Origin: Streptomyces iranensis
GTDB taxonomy: Bacteria > Actinomycetota > Actinomycetes > Streptomycetales > Streptomycetaceae
Direction of reading: 5' to 3'
Assembly: GCF_017874715.1 (NCBI RefSeq)
Contig: NZ_JAGGLR010000005.1
Span: 124,001-188,000 of the forward strand
DNA length: 64,000 nucleotides
Positions within the stretch are counted from its first letter, which is position 1; the number at the start of each line of letters is the position of its first letter. The position numbers and the translations under genes were made by a program. Under the pieces are notes generated by a model. The model was not told the DNA's origin. It did not search any database and saw nothing but the letters and a program-made list of their open reading frames with translations. Positions 16,368 to 24,701 of the stretch are shown here, one piece after another.

Positions 16368-16649
16368 TCAGGCGACCTCCATGCGCTCGACCGCGTCCTT
16401 GGCCTCCTTCAGGCCGGCGTCGGTGAGCTGCCGGTAGACCTTGATGGCCTCGATCTTCTTGCCCTGCCGCACCAGGGCCAGCACCCGCTCGAGGCCGGGC
16501 TCGGCCACCTGGATGTCCAGGTGGCCGAGGATCAGATCCAGCTTGCGCTCGATGCGGTCCGCCCTGCGCTGGACCTTCTGAATCCTCGACTCCAACAGCG
16601 AATACAGCAGGATGAGAGCCATGATCATGATGTACGCCGCTATCTCCAT
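16368..16649 (-). CDS. Small membrane protein with ribosomal L7/L12 C-terminal-like domain
   Basis: 93 residues. The first about 18 (MEIAAYIMIMALILLYSLLE) form a membrane anchor, followed by a charged coiled-coil-like helix (SRIQKVQRRADRIERKLDLI). Residues about 58-93 (VRQGKKIEAIKVYRQLTDAG, then LKEAKDAVERME) match the L7/L12 C-terminal fold. This is not the ribosomal protein but a small envelope protein of unknown function seen in Streptomyces. Start at 16649 was picked for the anchor; the ribosome site is weak. It converges on gntR and is divergent from the ROK gene. Confidence 0.75.
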   Translation of the reverse strand: MEIAAYIMIMALILLYSLLESRIQKVQRRADRIERKLDLILGHLDIQVAEPGLERVLALVRQGKKIEAIKVYRQLTDAGLKEAKDAVERMEVA

Positions 16650-16734
16650 GAGCGGTGATCGTAGTGGCCGAACCCTTTCGCCGAGCATGGGCTCCTGAGG
16701 GGGCGCCTTCGCGTGCTGTCGCGAAAGCGACGTG

Positions 16735-16814
16735 GCTTTGTCCTGAGACAGGAGAAAGTCGAAGCCAATTGCGGCGCAAGTTCTTCCCACTCCCGACAAC
16801 CGCTGCTACGTTCC
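16735..16814 (+). promoter_or_regulatory. 80-bp promoter module upstream of the ROK gene
   Basis: Ungapped manual alignment with 24494-24573, upstream of the secreted sugar dehydrogenase gene, gives about 48 of 80 identical positions. Shared blocks include GCTTTGTCCTG at the left, GACAA, and GCTACG followed by a TCC at the right, all at the same spacing. This copy also has the palindrome TTGCGGCGCAA (16769-16779). TACGTT may be the -10. Common control, perhaps by the ROK protein, is inferred. Confidence 0.6.
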
Positions 16815-16862
16815 CCGTGAAAGCCCGGCCACGTGGATGCCGATGACGGCGGGAGGGGCAGC

Positions 16863-18053
16863 GTGAGGCGCATGACGGCACGACCGGCGAACGCGCATCA
16901 GGCGCGATTGCTTCGCCTGCTGCGCGACGGCGGCCCCAACTCCCGTGCTCAGCTGGGCGATCAGATCGACCTGTCACGTTCGAAGCTGGCCGTGGAGATC
17001 GACCGGCTGCTGGAGACCGGGCTGGTGGCCGCGGACGGGCTGGCGGCCTCGCGGGGTGGCCGGCGTTCGCACAACATCCGGCTCGCACCCGGGCTGCGGC
17101 TGCTCGGCGTGGACATCGGCGCCACCTCCGTGGACGTTGCCGTGACCAATGCCGAACTGGAGATTCTCGGCCACCTCAACCAGCCCATGGATGTGCGCGA
17201 AGGGCCCGTCGCGGTCTTCGAGCAGGTGCTGGACATGGCCGCGAAGCTCCGGGCGTCCGGGGTGGCCGAGGGGTTCGACGGGGCGGGCATCGGAGTGCCC
17301 GGCCCGGTGCGGTTCCCCGAGGGCGTGCCCGTGGCGCCGCCGATCATGCCGGGATGGGACGGCTTCCCCGTACGGGAGGCGCTCAGCCAGGAGCTCGGCT
17401 GCCCGGTCATGGTCGACAACGATGTGAACCTCATGGCGATGGGGGAGCAGCACGCGGGAGTCGCCCGTTCCGTCAAGGACTTCCTCTGCGTGAAGATCGG
17501 CACCGGTATCGGCTGCGGGATCGTGGTCGGCGGTGAGGTCTACCGCGGCACGACGGGCAGCGCGGGCGACATCGGCCACATCCAGGCCGAACCCGACGGC
17601 CGCCCCTGCGCCTGCGGCAACCACGGCTGTCTGGAGGCGTACTTCGGCGGCGCGGCGCTGGCCCGTGACGCCGAGGAGGCCGCCCGCGACGGCCGGTCCG
17701 CCGAACTCGCCGCCCGGCTGGAGGATGTGGGCAGCCTCGCCGCCACCGATGTCGCCGCGGCGGCCTCGGCGGGGGACGCGACCGCGCTCGACCTCATCAG
17801 GGACGGCGGCACCCGTACGGGCCAGGTCATCGCCGGGCTCGTCAGCTTCTTCAACCCCGGTCTGGTGGTCATCGGCGGCGGTGTCACCGGGCTCGGCCAT
17901 ACGCTGCTCGCCGCCATACGGACCCAGGTCTACCGCCAGTCCCTGCCGCTGGCCACCGGCAACCTCCCCATCGTGCTGGGCGAACTCGGCCCGGCCGCCG
18001 GGGTCACCGGAGCGGCCCGCCTGATCAGCGACCACCTCTTCTCACCGGCATGA
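16863..18053 (+). CDS. ROK family transcriptional regulator
   Basis: 396 residues. An N-terminal winged helix (about 5-65: NAHQARLLRLLRDGGPNSRA, then LSRSKLAVEIDRLLETGL) precedes a ROK sugar-kinase-like domain starting at LGVDIGATSVDVAV. The zinc-binding motif CACGNHGCLEAY is intact and the GxGxG and DN elements are visible. Such proteins (NagC/XylR/CebR-like in role) bind sugars or sugar phosphates and usually repress uptake genes. GTG at 16863 was chosen because GGAGG lies 6 nt upstream; ATG at 16872 is too far from it. It heads the plus-strand block with a sugar ABC importer next, so it is the likely local regulator. Confidence 0.9.
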   Translation: MRRMTARPANAHQARLLRLLRDGGPNSRAQLGDQIDLSRSKLAVEIDRLLETGLVAADGLAASRGGRRSHNIRLAPGLRLLGVDIGATSVDVAVTNAELEILGHLNQPMDVREGPVAVFEQVLDMAAKLRASGVAEGFDGAGIGVPGPVRFPEGVPVAPPIMPGWDGFPVREALSQELGCPVMVDNDVNLMAMGEQHAGVARSVKDFLCVKIGTGIGCGIVVGGEVYRGTTGSAGDIGHIQAEPDGRPCACGNHGCLEAYFGGAALARDAEEAARDGRSAELAARLEDVGSLAATDVAAAASAGDATALDLIRDGGTRTGQVIAGLVSFFNPGLVVIGGGVTGLGHTLLAAIRTQVYRQSLPLATGNLPIVLGELGPAAGVTGAARLISDHLFSPA

Positions 18054-18434
18054 CCGCCTGATGGCCATGACCGCATGACCGCATGACCGCATGACCGCCT
18101 GACCCCGCGCCCGGCCCCGGCGGGGCCGTACCTCGGCACAGCGCAGCAGCAGCACGGCATCCGCACCGCACCGCACCGCACCTCGGCGTACGCCACGTCG
18201 AGGCACGAGCCGCACCACCGAGCCGCACTACCGGCACCACCGAGCCGCACCACCCGGCACCCCACTCCCACCGGGGCCGCGCCGCTACCCCGTCGCGCCC
18301 TGCCGCCCCACCACGGCACCACCACATCACCGCCCCGCCGCGCACCCGCACGCCCAGCGCCCCGCACACCCAGCGACCCGCACCGCATACGAGCGACCGC
18401 ACCGCATCGAGCGACCCCGCCGAGGAGGCCCGCC
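18054..18434. repeat. 381-bp gene-free interval with short tandem repeats
   Basis: No gene is seen here. The 8-mer ATGACCGC is repeated four times head to tail (18067-18098), with a further copy over the ROK stop. Further right are CCGCA-rich tracts (CACCGCACCGCACCGCACC near 18165) and two copies of a CACCGAGCCGCAC-type unit (18215-18255). The interval must contain the ribosome site (GAGGAGG) of the ABC ATPase gene; a promoter is not obvious. Confidence 0.6.
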
Positions 18435-19964
18435 ATGGCACCGGCACCACCCGACCCGCGCCCACTCCTCACCATGTCCGCGATCACCAAGTCCTTCCCC
18501 GGCGTACGGGCCCTGGACGGCGTCGACCTCGATGTCGAAGCGGGCGAGGTGCACTGTCTGCTCGGCCAGAACGGCGCGGGCAAGTCCACCCTGATCAAGG
18601 TGGTCGCCGGGGTGCATCAGCCCGACAGCGGCGAGATCCTCTGGCGCGGCGAACCGGTCACCCTCAAGTCGCCCATCGCCGCCATGCGCCTCGGGATCGC
18701 CACCATCTACCAGGAACTCGACCTGGTGGAGGGGCTGTCCGTGGCCGAGAACGTCTTCCTCGGCCATGAGGTGGCCACCGGCGGTTTCGTCCGCTCCCGC
18801 GCGGCCCGCACCGCCACCGCCGCCCTCCTCACCCGGCTCGGGCACCCCGAGATCGACCCGGGGCGGCTGGTGGGGGACCTCTCCGCGGCCGGGCAGCAGA
18901 TCGTCTCGATGGCCCGCGCGCTCTCCCACGACGTCCAGCTGATCGTGATGGACGAGCCGTCCGCGGCCCTCGACCCCGACGAGGTGGACAACCTCTTCCG
19001 TATCGTCGGCGATCTCACCGCCGCCGGGGTCGCCGTCGTGTACATCTCGCACCGGCTGGAGGAGATCCGCCGGATCGGCGACCGCGTCACCGTGCTCAAG
19101 GACGGCCGCGCCGCGGCCCGCGGGCTGCCCGCGCGTACCACCCCGACCCGCGAGATCGTGGCGCTGATGACGGGCAGGGACGTGGAGTACGCGTTCCCGC
19201 GCCGCACCACGGCGCCTCCGGTCGCCACCGCGACGCCCGTGCTGCGGCTGGAGAACCTCGGCCGGGCGGGGGAGTTCGAGCCGATCGACCTCGAGGTGGC
19301 GCCCGGCGAGATCGTCGGGCTGGCCGGGCTCGTCGGCTCCGGGCGGTCCGAGATCCTGGAGACCGTCTACGGGGCCCGCCGCCCCACCTCGGGCCGGGTC
19401 CTGGTGGACGGCCGCCCGCTGCGCCCCGGAAGCGTGACCGCCGCCGTGCGCGCCGGGCTCGGCCTGGCCCCCGAGGAGCGCAAGGCGCAGGCGCTGCTGA
19501 TGCTGGAGTCCGTCACCCGCAATGTCTCGGTCTCCTCGCTGACCCGCTTCTCCCGCGCCGGGTGGGTGGACCGCGGCGCGGAGCGGGCGGCGGCCCGCCG
19601 CTGCGTCCGCGATCTGTCGCTGCACCCCGACGACCCGGAGCGGCCGGTGCGCACCCTGTCCGGCGGCAACCAGCAGAAGGCCGTACTGGCCCGCTGGCTG
19701 CTGCGCGGCTGCCGGGTGCTGCTGCTGGACGAGCCGACGCGCGGGGTGGACGTCGGCGCCCGCGCCGAGCTGTACGCCGTGATCCGCCGACTCGCCGACG
19801 ACGGCATGGCCGTCCTCCTCGTCTCCAGCGAACTGCCCGAAGTCCTGGGCCTCGCCGACCGGGTGCTGGTGCTCCGCGAGGGCCGCGTCGTCCATACGGC
19901 GCCCGCGCGGGAGTTGGACGAGCACCGCGTCCTCGATCTCGTCATGGAAGGGAGCCCGTCGTGA
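18435..19964 (+). CDS. Sugar ABC transporter ATP-binding protein (RbsA/MglA type)
   Basis: 509 residues with two fused ATPase domains, as in ribose/galactose/inositol importers. The first domain has an intact Walker A GQNGAGKST, signature LSAAGQQ and Walker B LIVMDEPSA. The second has the usual degenerate P-loop GLVGSGRSE, signature LSGGNQQKAV and Walker B VLLLDEPTRGVDVG. It energises sugar import with the downstream permease and lipoprotein. ATG at 18435 has GAGGAGG 7 nt upstream. The stop overlaps the permease GTG start (GTGA). Confidence 0.95.
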   Translation: MAPAPPDPRPLLTMSAITKSFPGVRALDGVDLDVEAGEVHCLLGQNGAGKSTLIKVVAGVHQPDSGEILWRGEPVTLKSPIAAMRLGIATIYQELDLVEGLSVAENVFLGHEVATGGFVRSRAARTATAALLTRLGHPEIDPGRLVGDLSAAGQQIVSMARALSHDVQLIVMDEPSAALDPDEVDNLFRIVGDLTAAGVAVVYISHRLEEIRRIGDRVTVLKDGRAAARGLPARTTPTREIVALMTGRDVEYAFPRRTTAPPVATATPVLRLENLGRAGEFEPIDLEVAPGEIVGLAGLVGSGRSEILETVYGARRPTSGRVLVDGRPLRPGSVTAAVRAGLGLAPEERKAQALLMLESVTRNVSVSSLTRFSRAGWVDRGAERAAARRCVRDLSLHPDDPERPVRTLSGGNQQKAVLARWLLRGCRVLLLDEPTRGVDVGARAELYAVIRRLADDGMAVLLVSSELPEVLGLADRVLVLREGRVVHTAPARELDEHRVLDLVMEGSPS

Positions 19965-21037
19965 ATTCACCCGGGAGCAGGCCGGCGTCCCCGCCTCCGG
20001 CCGACCCCGCCCCGGTACCGGGCGCGGGCGCCACGCTGACGGCAGGTCCGGTCGGCAAACCGCCGGCCGGCCGCACCGGCACCGATCCCCTGAGCAGGCT
20101 GCGGCGCCTCGCCGACCTGCGCAACCTCTCCCTCGTCGGGGTGCTGGCGGTGCTGATCGCCGTCGGTGGCTTCACCAAGCCCGATGAGTTCCTCAGCACC
20201 GACAACCTCCAGCTCGTGCTCACCCAGGCGTCCGTCATCGGCGTCGTCACCGTCGGCGTGACCTTCGTCATCACCAGCGGCGGCATCGATCTGTCGGTCG
20301 GCGCGATCGTCGCCCTGGCCTCGGTGTGGGCGACCACGGTGGCCACCCAGGACTACGGGCTCGGCGGCATCCTGCTGTGCGCGGTCCTGGTGGGGCTCGG
20401 CTGCGGACTGGTCAACGGGGTGCTCATCGCGTACGGCGGGATGGTCCCGTTCATCGCCACGCTCGCGATGCTCGCCTCCGGCCGCGGTCTCGCCCTGCAC
20501 ATCAGCGACGGCAAGACCCAGGTCGTCACCGTCAACCCCGTCCTGGACCTCGGGCTCCCGGACTCCTACGTCCTCGGCACACCGCCGCTGGTGATCATCT
20601 TCGCCGCCGTCACCGTCGTGGGCTGGCTGGTGCTCAACCGCACCACGTTCGGCCGGCGCACGGTCGCCATCGGCGGCAACGCGGAGGCGGCCCGGCTCGC
20701 GGGCATCGACGTCCGGCGGCAGCGGCTGATGCTGTATCTGCTCTCCGGGCTGTGCTGCGGAGTCGCCGCCTTCATGCTGGTCGTCCTCACCGGCTCCGGC
20801 CAGAACACCAACGGCAACCTCTACGAACTCGACGCCATCGCCGCCGCGATCATCGGCGGCACGCTGCTCAGCGGCGGCCGCGGCACCATCACCGGCTCCG
20901 TCCTCGGCGTCCTCATCTTCACCACCATCACCAATCTGTTCGCCCTGAACAACCTTCAGAGCGATGTCCAGCAGATCGCCAAGGGCGCGATCATCGTCGC
21001 CGCCGTCCTGGTACAGAAGGGTCGTTCGACGCCATGA
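19961..21037 (+). CDS. Sugar ABC transporter permease (RbsC type)
   Basis: 358 residues. A cytoplasmic Pro/Ala-rich N terminus (about 45 residues) is followed by 8-10 membrane segments. Family features are TSGGIDLSVGAIVALASV, NGVLIAYGGMVPFIATLAML and the EAA-like cytoplasmic loop TTFGRRTVAIGGNAEAARLA. It forms the homodimeric channel. GTG at 19961 overlaps the ATPase stop and has GGAAGGGAG just upstream; the TGA overlaps the ATG of the binding-protein gene. The three genes form one translationally coupled importer. Confidence 0.93.
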   Translation: MNSPGSRPASPPPADPAPVPGAGATLTAGPVGKPPAGRTGTDPLSRLRRLADLRNLSLVGVLAVLIAVGGFTKPDEFLSTDNLQLVLTQASVIGVVTVGVTFVITSGGIDLSVGAIVALASVWATTVATQDYGLGGILLCAVLVGLGCGLVNGVLIAYGGMVPFIATLAMLASGRGLALHISDGKTQVVTVNPVLDLGLPDSYVLGTPPLVIIFAAVTVVGWLVLNRTTFGRRTVAIGGNAEAARLAGIDVRRQRLMLYLLSGLCCGVAAFMLVVLTGSGQNTNGNLYELDAIAAAIIGGTLLSGGRGTITGSVLGVLIFTTITNLFALNNLQSDVQQIAKGAIIVAAVLVQKGRSTP

Positions 21038-22092
21038 GGTATGCCAAGAGCTCCTCCGCCGCCACCAGTCGCAGAAACCTCCTCCTGGGCACCGCCGCGG
21101 CGGGCGCGATGTTCGCCGCCGGGTGCACCAGCAACGAGAACAACGACGACGGCGACAACGCCAAGCAGGCCGCGAACACGGCCAATGACAAGCCCGGTAA
21201 GGCGGTCACCATCGGCTTCGCCGGGCCCCAGGCCGACCACGGCTGGCTCAACGCCATCAACGAGCAGGCCAAGCGGCGCGCCAAGGAGTACAAGGACGTC
21301 ACCCTGGAGGCCACCGAGGGCTCCAACGACACCGCTCAGCAGATCGGCCAGATCGAGACCCTCATCAACAAGAAGGTCGACGTCCTGGTCATCCTGCCCG
21401 CCGACGGCAAGGCGCTGACCCAGGTGGGGCTCAAGGCCATGCGGGCGGGCATCCCGGTGGTCAACCTCGACCGGATCTTCGCCTCCCCGCAGGCGTACCG
21501 CTGCTGGATCGGCGGCGACAACTACGGCATGGGCCTCAACGCCGGGCGCTACATCGGCGAGCAGCTCAAGGGCAAGAAGAACGCCAAGGTCATCGAGTTG
21601 GCGGGGATCGACAACCTGGAGCTGACCCGGCAGCGTACCGAGGGCTTCAACGACGCCCTGAAGAACTACCCCAACATCAAGAAGGTCGGCCGCCAGGCCG
21701 CGGAGTTCACGGTCGAGTCGGGCCAGGCGAAGATGGCCCAGCTGCTGCAGGCCCACTCCGACTTCGACGCCCTGTGGAACCACGACGACGACCAGGGCGT
21801 CGGCGCCGAGCGCGCCATCAAGCAGGCGGGGCGCGATGACTTCCTCATGGTCGGCGGCGCGGGCGCAAAGCACGCCATGGACGCCATCAAGGCCGGCAAC
21901 AGCGTGCTGAAGGCCACCGTGCTCTACCCGCCCACCATGGCCGCCTCCGCCATCGACCTCGCCCGCGCACTGGGGCAGGGCAAGGGCGTCGGCGGGCTCG
22001 CGGAGCTGGAGATCCCGGCTTCTCTCACCCTCTACTCCGCCGTCGTCACCAAGGACAACGTGGACGAGTACCTCCCCACGGGATTCAGCTGA
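21034..22092 (+). CDS. Sugar ABC transporter substrate-binding lipoprotein (Tat-exported)
   Basis: 352 residues, ribose-binding-protein-like (Peripla_BP_4). The N terminus SRRNLLLGTAAAGAMFAAGC combines a Tat twin-arginine motif with a lipobox; Cys31 would be lipidated. A charged Asn/Asp linker follows, then the two-lobed sugar-binding domain (TIGFAGPQADHGWLNAINEQ, VDVLVILPADGKAL, NLDRIF). Ligand residues cannot be read reliably; pentose, hexose or cyclitol are all possible. The nearby dehydrogenases and the inositol-phosphate-synthase-like gene make a cyclitol or glycoside plausible. Confidence 0.92.
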   Translation: MRYAKSSSAATSRRNLLLGTAAAGAMFAAGCTSNENNDDGDNAKQAANTANDKPGKAVTIGFAGPQADHGWLNAINEQAKRRAKEYKDVTLEATEGSNDTAQQIGQIETLINKKVDVLVILPADGKALTQVGLKAMRAGIPVVNLDRIFASPQAYRCWIGGDNYGMGLNAGRYIGEQLKGKKNAKVIELAGIDNLELTRQRTEGFNDALKNYPNIKKVGRQAAEFTVESGQAKMAQLLQAHSDFDALWNHDDDQGVGAERAIKQAGRDDFLMVGGAGAKHAMDAIKAGNSVLKATVLYPPTMAASAIDLARALGQGKGVGGLAELEIPASLTLYSAVVTKDNVDEYLPTGFS

Positions 22093-22152
22093 GCCCGATT
22101 GAGGGCCAGACCCCCCACCTCGCGTCGGTTTGCGATCGTCAGAAGGAGTCCC

Positions 22153-23343
22153 ATGGAAAATCCTGAAGCGAAGACACTCGGCGTCGGCATGGTCGGCTAC
22201 GCCTTCATGGGCGCCGCCCACTCCCAGGGCTGGCGCACCGTCGGCCGTGTCTTCGACCTCCCCGCCCGCCCCGCGATGTCCGCCGTCTGCGGGCGCGACG
22301 CGGATGCCGTACGGGCGGCCGCGGACCGGCACGGCTGGGCCGCCGCCGAGACCGACTGGCGGGCGCTGATCGCCCGGGACGATGTGCAGGTGGTCGACGT
22401 CTGCACCCCAGGCGACAGCCATGCCGAGATCGCCATCGCGGCCCTGGAGGCGGGCAAGCACGTGCTGTGCGAGAAGCCGCTCGCCAACTCCGTGGCCGAG
22501 GCCGAGGCCATGGTGCAGGCGGCCCGGCGGGCCCGGGAGCGCGGCCAGGTGGCGATGGTGGGCTTCAACTACCGCCGCGCGCCCGCGATCGCGTACGCCC
22601 GCCGGATGGTGGCGGACGGGCGGATCGGCGTGCTGCGGCACGTCCGGGTCACCTATCTGCAGGACTGGATCGTCGACCCGGAGTTCCCCCTGGTGTGGCG
22701 GCTGCGGCGGGAGTACGCGGGCTCCGGCGCCCTCGGCGACCTGGGCTCGCACATCGTCGACCTGGCGCAGCATCTGGCGGGGGAGCGGCTGATCGGCGTC
22801 TCGGCGCTCACCGAGACGTTCATCCGGGAGCGGCCGCTGCCCGCCGGCGCGGTGGCCGGGCTCGGCGGCGCCGGGGCGGGCGGGGCGGCGCGCGGACCGG
22901 TGACGGTCGATGACGCGGCGCTGTTCACCGGGCGGTTCGGCTCCGGTGCGGTGGCCTCGTTCGAGGCCAGCCGGTTCGCCGCGGGCCGTAAGAACTCGCT
23001 CAGGATCGAGCTCAACGGCGATCGCGGCTCGCTCGCCTTCGATCTTGAACGCCTCAATGAGCTGTCCTTCCACGACCACACCGAGCCCGCCGTCGACTCC
23101 GGCTTCCGCCGGATCCTGGTGACCGAGCCCGAGCACCCCTACCTCGAGGGGTGGTGGCCGCCGGGCCACGCCCTCGGCTATGAGCACACCTTCGTCCACC
23201 AGGCGCGGGACATGGTGTTCGCGATCGCCGACGGAACCGGCCCCGAGCCGTCCTTCGAGGACGGGCTGCAGGTGCAGCGGGTGCTGGCCGCCGTGGAGGA
23301 GAGCGCGGAGAAGAACTGCGTCTACACCCCCGTACCCGTCTGA
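22153..23343 (+). CDS. Gfo/Idh/MocA family oxidoreductase
   Basis: 396 residues. N-terminal Rossmann fold [18 protein letters not shown], then the conserved CEKPLANS (Lys of the catalytic EKP) and GFNYRRAPA. Residues about 200-230 carry [14 protein letters not shown], with the His characteristic of inositol dehydrogenase and glucoside 3-dehydrogenase relatives. A Gly/Ala-rich insert lies near 235-255. ATG at 22153 has AAGGAG 6 nt upstream. Placed directly after the sugar importer and before a TIM-barrel isomerase, it probably oxidises the imported sugar or cyclitol, possibly at C3; the substrate is not known. Confidence 0.9.
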   Translation: MENPEAKTLGVGMVGYAFMGAAHSQGWRTVGRVFDLPARPAMSAVCGRDADAVRAAADRHGWAAAETDWRALIARDDVQVVDVCTPGDSHAEIAIAALEAGKHVLCEKPLANSVAEAEAMVQAARRARERGQVAMVGFNYRRAPAIAYARRMVADGRIGVLRHVRVTYLQDWIVDPEFPLVWRLRREYAGSGALGDLGSHIVDLAQHLAGERLIGVSALTETFIRERPLPAGAVAGLGGAGAGGAARGPVTVDDAALFTGRFGSGAVASFEASRFAAGRKNSLRIELNGDRGSLAFDLERLNELSFHDHTEPAVDSGFRRILVTEPEHPYLEGWWPPGHALGYEHTFVHQARDMVFAIADGTGPEPSFEDGLQVQRVLAAVEESAEKNCVYTPVPV

Positions 23344-23356
23344 GGAGGAGGCCGGA

Positions 23357-24364
23357 ATGCCCAGACCCTTCACGCTCTTCACCGGCCAGTGGGCCGACCT
23401 TCCCCTGGAGGAGGTCTGCCGGCTGGCCCGTGACTTCGGCTACGACGGCCTGGAACTCGCCTGCTGGGGCGACCACTTCGAGGTGGACCGGGCACTCGGC
23501 GAGTCCGGCTATCTGGACGGGCGGCGCGAGCTGCTGGAGAAGTACGGCCTCAAGTGCTGGGCCATCTCCAACCATCTGGTCGGCCAGGCCGTGTGCGACT
23601 CGCCCATCGACGAGCGCCACAAGGCCATCCTGCCCGCCCGGATCTGGGGCGACGGCGACGCGGAGGGCGTACGGCGGCGGGCCGCCGCCGAGATGGCCGA
23701 CACGGCACGCGCCGCGGCCGCCTTCGGGGTGCGCACCGTCATCGGCTTCACCGGCTCCTCCATCTGGCATCTGGTGGCGATGTTCCCGCCGGTGGTGCCG
23801 GGGATGATCGAGCGGGGCTACGAGGACTTCGCCGAGCGCTGGAACCCGGTCCTCGACGTCTTCGACGCCGAGGGCGTGCGCTTCGCCCACGAGGTGCACC
23901 CCAGCGAGATCGCCTACGACTACTGGACCACCCACCAGGCCCTGGAGGCCGTCGGCCACCGCCCCGCCTTCGGGCTCAACTTCGACCCCAGCCACTTCGT
24001 CTGGCAGGACCTGGACCCGGTCGGCTTCCTGTGGGACTTCCGGGACCGGATCTACCACGTGGACTGCAAGGAGGCCCGGAAACGGCTGGACGGCCGCAAC
24101 GGCCGCCTCGGCTCCCATCTGCCCTGGGGCGACCCCCGCCGCGGCTGGGACTTCGTCTCCGCGGGCCATGGCGATGTGCCGTGGGAGGACGTGTTCCGGA
24201 TGCTGCGCTCGATCGGATACGACGGTCCGGTGTCGGTCGAGTGGGAGGACGCCGGGATGGACCGGCTCACCGGCGCCCCGGAGGCGCTGGCCCGGCTGAA
24301 GCACTTCGACTTCGACCCGCCGACGGCGTCGTTCGACGCGGCCTTCGGCGGCGCGGACAAGTAG
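23357..24364 (+). CDS. Sugar phosphate isomerase/epimerase family protein (xylose-isomerase-like TIM barrel)
   Basis: 335 residues. The AP-endonuclease-2/xylose-isomerase fold is recognised from [16 protein letters not shown], the barrel-end metal ligands in [17 protein letters not shown] and YHVDCKEA, and the closing [12 protein letters not shown]. Such enzymes isomerise or epimerise keto-sugars or break down 3-keto-glycosides or inosose. ATG at 23357 follows GAGGAGG and lies 13 bp after the oxidoreductase stop. With the Gfo/Idh/MocA gene it forms the intracellular processing pair of the import operon. Confidence 0.87.
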   Translation: MPRPFTLFTGQWADLPLEEVCRLARDFGYDGLELACWGDHFEVDRALGESGYLDGRRELLEKYGLKCWAISNHLVGQAVCDSPIDERHKAILPARIWGDGDAEGVRRRAAAEMADTARAAAAFGVRTVIGFTGSSIWHLVAMFPPVVPGMIERGYEDFAERWNPVLDVFDAEGVRFAHEVHPSEIAYDYWTTHQALEAVGHRPAFGLNFDPSHFVWQDLDPVGFLWDFRDRIYHVDCKEARKRLDGRNGRLGSHLPWGDPRRGWDFVSAGHGDVPWEDVFRMLRSIGYDGPVSVEWEDAGMDRLTGAPEALARLKHFDFDPPTASFDAAFGGADK

Positions 24365-24493
24365 CCCGGCTCCGGCCGGGATCAGGTCCGGCTCCGGCCG
24401 GGATCGGGTCCAGCCAAGCTCCGGCCCGGCCGGGCATCGAGGACCCGCCCGGAGGGCCCCTGGGTGGGGGACCGCACACCGCGCCCCCACCCA
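24365..24493. repeat. 22-bp tandem repeat after the isomerase gene
   Basis: Two 22-bp units at 24368-24389 and 24390-24411 differ at one base; GGCTCCGGCCGGGATC is the common core. A further degenerate copy follows near 24418. The GC-rich units could fold and may end the importer transcript. The rest of this 337-bp gap (to 24701) holds the sugar dehydrogenase promoter. Confidence 0.55.
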
Positions 24494-24573
24494 GCTTTGT
24501 CCTGCCCGTGGATGAAGCAACAGCTGTTTTGCGTCAAAGGGGTTTCCGTACCGGACAAACCCCGCTACGGTCC
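24494..24573 (+). promoter_or_regulatory. 80-bp promoter module upstream of the sugar dehydrogenase
   Basis: Counterpart of the module before the ROK gene (16735-16814), about 60% identical without gaps. It includes GCTTTGTCCTG, the palindrome AACAGCTGTT, and the inverted repeat GGGGTTT (24539-24545) / AAACCCC (24557-24563) just before GCTACGG. These AT-containing palindromes stand out from the GC-rich surroundings. Confidence 0.6.
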
Positions 24574-24701
24574 TTGAGATGTACCGGTCACATAGGGGCC
24601 CCTCGCCCCGGACCGGTCATCCCGGCGCGACGGCGCGCGCCTGTGCCAGTCACGGCGGCCTGACGGCCCGCCCGTACCCCCTCTTTCCACGGAGGATCAG
24701 C

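Noticed and set aside
20956..23382. An 808-codon minus-strand frame
   Set aside because: Antisense to the binding lipoprotein and Gfo/Idh/MocA gene, which have clear motifs.
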